Source: Rhodocollybia butyracea
Lineage: Eukaryota > Basidiomycota > Agaricomycetes > Agaricales > Omphalotaceae
Assembly (NCBI GenBank): GCA_015501585.1
Contig: JADNRY010000078.1
Span: 178,378 to 242,377 of the forward strand
Direction of reading: 5' to 3'
DNA: 64,000 nt
Shown here: positions 56,000-64,000 of the stretch, piece after piece
Layout: the number at the start of each line of letters is the position of its first letter
Position numbering within the stretch: position 1 is the stretch's first letter
The notes under the pieces: generated by a model
Databases searched by the model: none
Told to the model about the DNA's origin: nothing
Seen by the model: the letters and a program-made list of their open reading frames with translations, nothing else
Position numbers and translations under genes: made by a program

Positions 56000-56470
56000 A
56001 GTTTGTAGAGGGTCTATAGCAGACTTATTTGTTGTGCCCTTGACCAGGAAAATCAAATTAAAATGGAACAAGACATGGGTAATTTACAAAAAAAACTCAC
56101 TTTTGGCCTAGGTGAGGGGGAGGAGGTGGAATATCAGGAGAGTGCATGAGAGCATATGCAGGTCTCTATATGTCTCTATAGGGTCTATAGCAGACCTATT
56201 CATGCCCCTAACAAAGGAAATTGAATTAGAATTGATTGATGTACAAAAACTCACTTTTGGCTAGGGTGAGGGGAAGAGGTGGAACACTAGGAGTAATTGC
56301 ATGGGGGTCATAGGCGAGTCCCTAGAGGCTCTATACTAGACCAATTCACTAGACCAATTCACGCCAACAACAAAGAAAATTGAACTAGAATTGACTAACA
56401 TATGGGTAATTTACAAAAAACTCACTTTTGGCCTAGGGATGAGGGGGAGGAGGTGGAATACTAGGAAAAA
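56000..56470 (-). repeat. ~160-bp tandem repeat carrying a duplicated Pro-rich exon
   Basis: Three units contain ACAAAAACTCACTTTTGG, then CCTAGGTGAGGGGGAGGAGG and AATTGAATTAGAATTGA (unit cores near 56081, 56241 and 56411). On the minus strand the G-rich word encodes a Pro run (IPPPPP), the same as the end of the gene at 56433-56810, so the array duplicates its last exon and neighbouring intron. Confidence 0.7.
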
Positions 56471-56810
56471 CATCCAAGCCTTCATCCTTCACTGCCCAGC
56501 AACATCTCAATGTTGTATCTCTGACCACTGCATCCACCAGGAGTCCCCAAGCTACTGAATTTCCATGTTGTTCCCAGAGCTGCTCAAAGGTGGCTAGCAG
56601 CTGTTGAATTCCCTGGGAAGAGCAGTCCAGGATCCCAGAGATGTGAGGAAGATAATCATGAGGGAAGCATTTGAGAGTTTCAGAGATGAAAGAAGAAGCA
56701 AAAGCCATGGGTGAAAACCCATGAGGCGAGGTTGGCTGTATATCTGTCATTTGCTTTAATAGTCCTTCCAGGACAAGATTGCTTAAAAAAGTGTAAGGGC
56801 TCTGGCTCAA
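56433..56810 (-). CDS. Unknown protein, inverted paralog of 52722-53384 (fragment)
   Basis: 125 codons: MSQSPYTFLSNLVLEGLLKQ, SFISETLKCFPHDYLPHISG, DCSSQGIQQLL, FEQLWEQHGNSVAW and TLRCCWAVKDEGLDV, then a Pro run and stop. About two thirds of the residues in the N-terminal part match the gene at 52722-53384. It lacks the Ser/Pro middle and C-terminal helix unless these are spliced in from the duplicated exons at 56000-56470. Function unknown. Confidence 0.45.
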   Translation of the reverse strand: MSQSPYTFLSNLVLEGLLKQMTDIQPTSPHGFSPMAFASSFISETLKCFPHDYLPHISGILDCSSQGIQQLLATFEQLWEQHGNSVAWGLLVDAVVRDTTLRCCWAVKDEGLDVFPSIPPPPPHP

Positions 56811-57214
56811 GTAGCCTCAGACCATAAGCAATACCTCATTCTATTAGAGAAATGAACGAAATACGGGCCGTATGGTAGTGGTACAAGAGTAAGAGTAGGT
56901 TATTAGGTAATACCGGCGCTACTCTGTAAGGGGGGTAAGGGCCAATGAGCCGTAGCCGTTACACTAGCTTTCCAATGACACCACTTATGATAGTCTCAAG
57001 CAACTGTGCTGAGTATGTACAAGTGATTCCCGATAGACTATAGTCGGCTTTAACGGACAAGACCTCCCGTGTATGATTTCTAAGATCAAATGTCTCGATT
57101 TGTCAAGGCTATCCCGGCACATAGCTTTCCATGGGGCCGCTAAGCCTGTTTTCTACCGTCTTCACGGTTACAACCAGTGCTGCGAATAGACCTCTACGGT
57201 TTCCTTGGGATTGT
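56811..57214. other. Flank between the unknown gene copy and the LTR element
   Basis: The first ~130 bases match the flank of the inverted paralog (52560-52720). The rest shows nothing I recognise. It ends with ATTGT, which should be the target duplication of the LTR element if ATTGT also follows its far end, outside the window. Confidence 0.5.
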
Positions 57215-58286
57215 TGATATGCCGACTCTGGCTATGCATAAAATGCTACTATGAAGCTGAATACCTCACACCAACACCAACACACACCAAAGATTAACAT
57301 GAGTTCAAGGGGTTATCATTGAACAAGTCAGAATTCTTATTGCAAGTACATACATCTGCATCATATTTACAAGGTTGTGATAGATTTTCTGTCTCGAGAT
57401 TCTAACAAACTCGGGCATGCTTTAATCTTTATCTTTCAATTGCCTGAACTTAGACTTTACACTAAAAGTACAATTGACAGAGAGAGTATGCGCTACTCAC
57501 AACACTCTCACTGCTATTAACTTTCTGGAGCATAAGGTAGTTACTGAGGACTTTGGTTTTCTTTCTTTATACTTTCTTATTTCATTTAACTTGTACTCTT
57601 GTTTAATGTGCACTTGTCACTAGAAGACACAAACCAACCACACCAACCCTGTAACAGGAATGGGGGGAGGAAAGTGCTTTTCTCTATTTCGTGGGGACAC
57701 CTTCTTATATACTGTATCTCAATATCACAGTGTAAAATACACCATACGAGTTGTGCGGGAGTACATATGCTCTTGTTATTCAATAAATAGCGCATGAAAT
57801 ATTTATTTCACGCGCTGTCTTAAATCTGCGGGACGCCGCGGCATGATCTTGGAATGATCCCGGAACCTCGGCACATCAATCTCCTCGCGTCAATCTCCTC
57901 GGGGTCGGCGATGTATTAATCTCCTCACATCAATTTCTGATGGGAAGTCCCGTTTGGACCGTTTAACATTGATACCTGTTCCTTCTGTCTAGTAGTCTTC
58001 TAGTTGTAATAAGATACCTTTGGATCGCTTCAATAGTCTGAATATAAGTCATATTTGTGGTGGGTTTCAGTATTCTTTGCACTATCATTGATTACAACTG
58101 TGTTCTGTTGCCGAGACTCAGTTTTGATGTCATCAACAATTAACATCTGTGTCTTTTAATGATGCCGCGCGGTAACGGCGGATTCTAGAATACTTTGTAC
58201 AGTGCATATCTTTAATACAGCATGACTTGGTGCCAAAAACACGCATATACTGCATGTTTATGCCCAAACAAATCTGGGCCGTATCA
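57215..58286 (-). repeat. 3' LTR of the LARD-like element
   Basis: 1072 bp with TGATA/TATCA ends, next to the polypurine tract. It contains a short run of ATCAATCTCCTC repeats (~57875-57940). Confidence 0.85.
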
Positions 58287-59871
58287 TCCCCCCCTTTCTT
58301 AACATGAACTGTCCTCAGTTCATTAAACTTCAAGGTTTTCTGGGTTGCACAGACCTGCACTATACAATGGATAGACAATTGACTTCATCAGATATGTTAT
58401 TCTCATTGCTGTCATCCGATACAGTTTCTTATCAAAAATTTCATCTTCTTTCTTGCTTATATGGATTAAGTCATTTCGATCTGTTTACTCAATTGTGCTT
58501 CAAGATCAATCATCATATTACCCTCTATTTCTATCATTCATGAATCACTTGGGTCGGATCAGCGTTCTGTCTTGTTACATCAAGCTATTTCAGGTTAAGT
58601 TATGCTGCCTGACTTGGATCTATGCAAACATGGCGCCTGCACCAAATTAAAAGTATTGGTTTTTCTCAGCCATGTTTTTGTTCTAGCTCTCTAAACATTT
58701 ATTCATTCAATGCCAAAAACAGGTGTCTAGAACTCCATCTGACTACACTTCTGCCAGTTTGGTGTGTGCAGTTTACTGTTTACTTAGATAGTTGTAGTAA
58801 TCACCCTCAGCTAGGCTGCACCCAGTGAGGTGTTCTGTTATGGCCAATGTCAAGTCCCTAACTCTTCTTTTAGGACTGAGCTCCTTGTCAATTCAAGGCT
58901 ACATCTCAAATCTATGTTGCAGTCTAAGCAAGCCTTGAGGCATGGTCTAACACTACAGAGGTCCCCCTCAGGCTCTACTATCATGCAGGATGCAAAGACA
59001 AACATGTTCTAGCTCCTTACTTTGTATATGCTTTCTAATGTTCCATGCTATCTTGTTCATTCATTCAAGTTGTCAGGATAGAAAGTATGGGTCATCTAGA
59101 CTTCATCCAGAGTGGTCCATGCAGTACCATGAGCCTCTCTTATTTATTCTTCATTTATCTGTGAATGCTCAGTGAATGCTCTCCAGTTCTAATGATATAC
59201 CAGTGAAACTGACATATTTTCTTCAGTACTTGCTGAATAGGCAAGTCTTCATACTGAAACAATGTTCTGAGGCAGAAGAAGTTTCTAGGTCAATGGAACC
59301 ACATAGTACAAAGTCTTGCAAAGTTGTACAAAGTGCTACACATGTCCTCATTCTACAGATCATTTAGAGCAAAATGAGTTTCAGGGAATATCATCTGAGT
59401 CGATCTGACATTGTCTCCCCCATACTAAATATGAACTGTCCTCAGTTCATGAGACATTAGCTCTAATAGATGCTACTCTGTGATAAATAGTGCACTTCTG
59501 TCCTACTTGTCATTAACACTTCTGGGTATTTCAAAACTCAAAACAGGGATCCAGGTTAATTTTTTCATGCAGTGGTGGCTTCTTTAAAAACATCATTTGA
59601 TCCTTCAAATTTCTAGACAAAATGCCTTTCACAAGTGGATATTCCGCTCATGGTCATCAAATTACTATTTCTTGGGAATCACTTGGCTATATCACTCAGA
59701 CGTGACTGTGAGCTCAGTATTCTGATCAGTATCAAGAATTCAATTTAGCTTTCTATTCTTGCTAATATGCATTGATAAGGTTAACTATGGGTGTGTTGGC
59801 AGAAGACAAAGGTTGCTTCTTCACTCTATTCAGTTCCATTTCAGATCATAGATGTTCAATCTTGACTTCTT

Positions 59872-60976
59872 TGTATGTCCTTTTTCATTCATTCTTAATT
59901 GCCAGTACTTACAGTGACTCATGACTGTAAGTAAGTGTGAACCAGTAGTCCACAGGCTCCATAGGTCAGGGATAACTTGTATAAGGATGTATCTCAGCTA
60001 TTCTCGCCTTGATAATTGTCATCCAAGCCCTGCAACATCAATTTCATTCTAATCTTTGAAATACTGCCCGAGGGACGATCTCAGTCCTGTGCCGGAGCAT
60101 TGGAAAGCCACCCGGTATCGGGACTTTTTACCGTATTTCTAGCTTGTATGAACTCGTTTCAAGGGTTGCTAAATTTTCTAAGGTCTCTGATTGATGGGCA
60201 CTGAGGTACAAGCACATCTATAGAAATATAGGTATGTCTCCTCCTAGTACCTACTCAAACCTTGTCTCTATCGTCGGGGGAAACATGGAGTATAGGGCGG
60301 GAGGTCAGGGGACGTCTACGAGACCTGTTTGGACTCGGTTTGACCCATACTCCTGTCCTGTATCATCATACTATGGAATAATTTTCAAAATGAGGCATTT
60401 ATCCCAGCAACTGATGGAACCATGTTCTGGGACCGGAGAGATACTCTGGGTATCGGTATTTCGATGCCGTCGGATGCTTATGCACTGCTCTCGTTTGTTC
60501 TAGTGCCTCAGGCTCTCTGGTACATCTTATTTCTTGCCCCAGATTGCCCTTTGCATATTCTAAGTCTTGTACCCTTAATAAGGTATTATCATTCTAAACA
60601 AGCATTCTTATGGAAGGGAGTACTTGTAATGGAGTTCTTATCAGTCAAACAATGTTAGAATCGTCTGAACAATCCACAACATTGAATGTTTCATATAAAA
60701 CGGCCTCCTGGTGAGGTAGTTTCAATCAAATCAAATATATCAAGTTCAGAGTCTAGGCCGAAATGGCCGATGCTTTCATATCAATGTTAGGCCATCGCGC
60801 ACACGAAGATGAGGCAGTACAGGTGTTGTGTGAGCTTGCCCAATTTGGGGTCGGTGAGCACAGCACTGGGTGACCACCTTCAAGTGGTGTGAACACTAGT
60901 ACATATCATGCAAGGACTGTCCAGCAGTGATCCTTAAGTCTAGTTTAGACTCAAAAGGTTGCGGGGCATATCAGCA
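59872..60976 (+). mobile_element. Solo LTR, copy 2 of the 1.1-kb LTR family, nested
   Basis: 1105 bp beginning TGTATGTCC and ending ATATCAGCA (TG...CA), flanked by a perfect 5-bp duplication TTCTT (59867-59871 and 60977-60981). No internal region remains, so it arose by recombination between two LTRs after insertion into the LARD-like element. The match to 53732-54839 covers the full length. Confidence 0.88.
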
Positions 60977-62946
60977 TTCTTCATTATTCTATCTTCATCT
61001 GATTCCAAGTCATAAAACTCTTCAAGTACTGGAGTGATTTCTTTGTGTCACATGATTGGCAATGCATTACAGAGTCTATCGTTCTGCTAGGGTAGACCTA
61101 AATCTGTTTGCTTTTTTTTCTAGTTGCTCTGACTTGATCTGTGAGCAACTGATTTCTTCTCTGTCATCAATAAGCCTCAGTGTATCATAGCTGGGCATAG
61201 TCTTGCTTGAACTGAACACTCTTTGATTAAAAGGGTGACCAAAAGTAATTTTCATACAATTGTGAACAGCATTCCTGTTCTGCTAAGTTCCATGATGACC
61301 CAAATGTTTTGGTTGACAACACTTACACATCTGAGGCAATTTCTGAGTTATTTCAACACCTCTTAGGCTTTGAAGTGTTGTCATATGACAAGGCTCTCTA
61401 GTATAGTCATTTCTTTGTTCAGTCTTAGCTTCTTGTTGTTACTACTAAGTCATCTGTCATCCTTGGAGTTCAAATTTTCATTGAGTTCACTTCCAATTCA
61501 CGCTCTTGTGATGGACTTGTCCACAACTCAACAGGTCTTCTTCTGTTTTCCACTGCTCAATCTTGGCACATCGGCTGTTCAATCTATTGAAAATTATCTC
61601 CAACTCTGTCTTGAGCTCATAAGATAATTAAGTAGATTGTGGACCAAGCTAGTAACACATCTCGGATATCTTCTTTACAAGACTTCAAAGTTCAGGCAGC
61701 AACCTGGCACTTTCACCACCGTGTATTCTTCCATCACGGATTTATCTGAACATTTTTCTGACTGGTATTTATGCTTCTTTCAAGGATAAAGTGCTGAATG
61801 TGTCAATGCGGGGCCTATTGAACTAAAGTGTCTTTAAAACACTTCCATGGTCTTCAATATTCCATTCAAGTCTCGCTGGCTTCCTCCCAGCAAGTACAAA
61901 CACTGAACACTTCAGTCAAATATCCTGTGATGATTCTAACTTTTCCGTTAACTCTGAATTGCCTAGGAGGTTCACGGGTATGACCTTGGTTCCGCTTCCT
62001 TGGCAATTGGTTTCTACATTCTAGATGACATGCAATGCTAGGTTTCTTTCAATAAATAAAGAGATCCACAAGGGCGCACAACACCATTCTAGGACATTAA
62101 TAATTTTCATCAAGTGCACCAGGGTCAGGGGTCTTATAAATTAAAGAGTGATTTGAAGTTTCTGAATGTTTTTCGGAGTTTTCTGAATTTATTCGATTTT
62201 TATCATGATTTATACAGCTATCAATTATTTTTCATGTCCGTTAGGACTGTTTCATAAGACAATGCCTGCACAACTTCTACAGATATGAGTTGCATTGCAA
62301 GCTGTCAGATTTTCTCATACAATTGATTCCGGGAGGTTGCCTCTGGAATTGATACAAGGTTAGGACTGTTGAAGTCCTCAAATTTTCAAAGTGCAAGAGC
62401 AAGAACAAGATATTCTTTTCATATTTTCAACATTTTCTGAGTGTTTTTGCTTTTCTACTTTATTCAAATGTTTTTCTTGTCAGGTGTGACTTTTCTATTG
62501 TTATAGGAGATGGTATTCAAAGCGGTACAACTCCGAAATGTGGACTGAAGACATGCACTTCAACTTTCTAATTTCTGAGTGAGCGGGAGCCAAGCAGAGT
62601 ATCTACCGGCAACCCGGGTATGAATGGGGTTGAAGGCTTTGAGTTCGAAAAGCATTCAATGTGGAGGTGGATCCATTTGTAAGGTGATGAACCTCAATGG
62701 CAAGCAAGGTTGTATGCTCAATGTATGCAACAAAAAGAGGATGATATAACACAGTAAGAGATGAACGCTTAACACAACTAATTCTGAAGCAAGATAAACA
62801 GGTTCAAGCATGTTCAATCCAAGGTTCAATCAAGTTCTGCAATATCAGACAAGTCCAAGATGAACTTGTCGTTGCTTTTGGGTAGATGCAAATGAAGCAA
62901 ATGCAACTGTTTTCTGATTTGAAACCCCCTCGCGGTGGGCTCCATA

Positions 62947-64000
62947 TGATATGCCGACTCTGGGCTATGCATAAAATGCTACTATGAAGCTGAATACCTC
63001 ACACCAACACCAACACACACCAAAGATTAACATGAGTTCAAGGGGGTTATCATTGAACAAGTCAGAATTCTTATTGCAAGTACATACATCTGCATCATAT
63101 TTACAAGGTTGTGATAGATTTTCTGTCTCGAGATTCTAACAAACTCGGGCATGCTTTAATCTTTATCTTTCAATTGCCTGAACTTAGACTTTACACTAAA
63201 AGTACAATTGACAGAGAGAGTATGCGCTACTCACAACACTCTCACTGCTATTAACTTTCTGGAGCATAAGGTAGTTACTGAGGACTTTGGTTTCTTTCTT
63301 TATACTTTCTTATTTCATTTAACTTGTACTCTTGTTTAATGTGCACTTGTCACTAGAAGACACAAACCAACCACACCAACCCTGTAACAGGAATGGGGGG
63401 AGGAAAGTGCTTCCTCTATTTCGTGGGGGACACCTTCTTATATACTGTATCTCAATATCACAGTGTAAAATACACCATACGAGTTGTGCGGGAGTACATA
63501 TGCTCTTGTTATTCAATAAATAGCGCATGAAATATTTATTTCACGCGCTGTCTTAAATCTGCGGGACGCCGCGGCATGATCTTGGAATGATCCCGGAACC
63601 TCGGCACATCAATCTCCTCGCGTCAATCTCCCGGGGTCGGCGATGTATTAATCTCCTCACATCAATTTCTGATGGGAAGTCCCGTTTGGACCGTTTAACA
63701 TTGATACCTGTTCCTTCTGTCTAGTAGTCTTCTAGTTGTAATAAGATACCTTTGGATCGCTTCAATAGTCTGAATATAAGTCATATTTGTGGTGGGTTTC
63801 AGTATTCTTTGCACTATCATTGATTACAACTGTGTTCTGTTGCCGAGACTCAGTTTTGATGTCATCAACAATTAACATCTGTGTCTTTTAATGATGCCGC
63901 GCGGTAACGGCGGATTCTAGAATACTTTGTACAGTGCATATCTTTAATACAGCATGACTTGGTGCAAAAACACGCATATACTGCATGTTAGCCCAACACA
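62947..64000 (-). repeat. 5' LTR of the LARD-like element (cut by window end)
   Basis: Near identical to 57215-58286. The last ~30 bases of the window differ by several one-base losses (TGCAAAAACACG, GTTAGCCCAACACA), which may reflect low sequence quality at a contig end. Confidence 0.85.

Larger units (their letters stand above)
57215..64000 (-). mobile_element. LTR retroelement without coding interior (LARD-like), 3' to 5'
   Basis: Two direct repeats of ~1.07 kb (57215-58286 and 62947 to beyond the window) start TGATATGCCGACTC and end GGGCCGTATCA, i.e. TGATA...TATCA termini. On the minus strand a polypurine run AAGAAAGGGGGGGA lies directly before the LTR at 58286, and a TGG-starting primer-binding-like string (TGGAGCCCACCGCGAG) follows the other LTR at about 62945-62925, so the element reads right to left. 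The interior (58287-62946, ~3.55 kb without the nested solo LTR) has no reverse transcriptase, integrase, protease or gag frame. The LTRs differ mainly by one-base indels, suggesting a young insertion. Confidence 0.85.

Noticed and set aside
53732..60976. The two 1.1-kb LTR copies as ends of one full-length element
   Set aside because: Copy 2 has its own perfect TTCTT duplication on both sides and sits inside another element, so it is a solo LTR and not the partner of copy 1.
1..64000. CRISPR array, operon or prokaryotic-type system
   Set aside because: Introns, tRNA intron and gene families show eukaryotic nuclear DNA, and no array of regular spacers exists; the repeats are tandem or transposon-derived.

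Overview
The window is fungal nuclear DNA. Protein genes are cut by many short (about 40-70 bp) GT-AG introns, a tRNA-Asp carries an intron next to its anticodon, and the content (DHA1-type MFS carriers, NIPA transporter, a divergent G-alpha, a basidiomycete laccase relic, LINE and LTR elements) points to an agaricomycete basidiomycete. The genus cannot be told from the sequence alone.

Layout. 1-6960: an array of one MFS transporter family, made of the 3' end of copy A (cut by the window edge), a lone Ser/Pro-rich gene, near-intact copy B and ruined copy C, which carries a small inverted-repeat element. 8367-10087: NIPA-type magnesium transporter. 10953-13406: divergent G-alpha with a long insert and micro-exons. 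14669-17757: a divergent pair, polyol dehydrogenase (minus) and SDR oxidoreductase (plus). 17762-19240: coding-like but unresolved. 19744-21732: class III CoA-transferase. 24825-28176: CSC1/OSCA osmosensitive channel. 29535-31942: cytosolic-type GH13 alpha-amylase. 32076-33065: FCP1-like phosphatase-domain protein. 33247-33342: tRNA-Asp(GTC).

33500-39200 is a mosaic of decayed P-loop NTPase-family gene, a split second tRNA-Asp, an unknown gag-like ORF region and a TTA-flanked MITE. 40010-41572 is an F-box protein and 41854-44226 is MFS copy D, the only fully intact copy (510 aa, 16 exons). 44290-45990 is another decayed P-loop NTPase gene, and 47339-50542 is a laccase pseudogene. From 50930 to the end almost everything is transposable elements: a 5'-truncated LINE, an inverted pair of an unknown gene family, a 375-bp near-perfect palindrome, two copies of a 1.1-kb LTR, a LINE ORF1 relic, tandem repeats, and a 6.8-kb LTR retroelement on the minus strand whose interior has no retroviral-type coding capacity (LARD-like) and holds a solo LTR with a perfect 5-bp target duplication.

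The intact genes are mostly housekeeping or nutrient handling: ion transport, sugar/polyol and starch/glycogen metabolism, CoA transfer, signalling. I found no gene cluster that looks like a new biosynthetic or defence system. The most unusual signals are gene-structure ones (4-nt and 9-nt exons, GC-AG introns, intron presence/absence between paralogs), the G-alpha with a Ser in place of the catalytic Gln, and the coding-empty LTR element. Exon boundaries were derived by hand from splice signals, reading phase and family conservation, with no transcript evidence.
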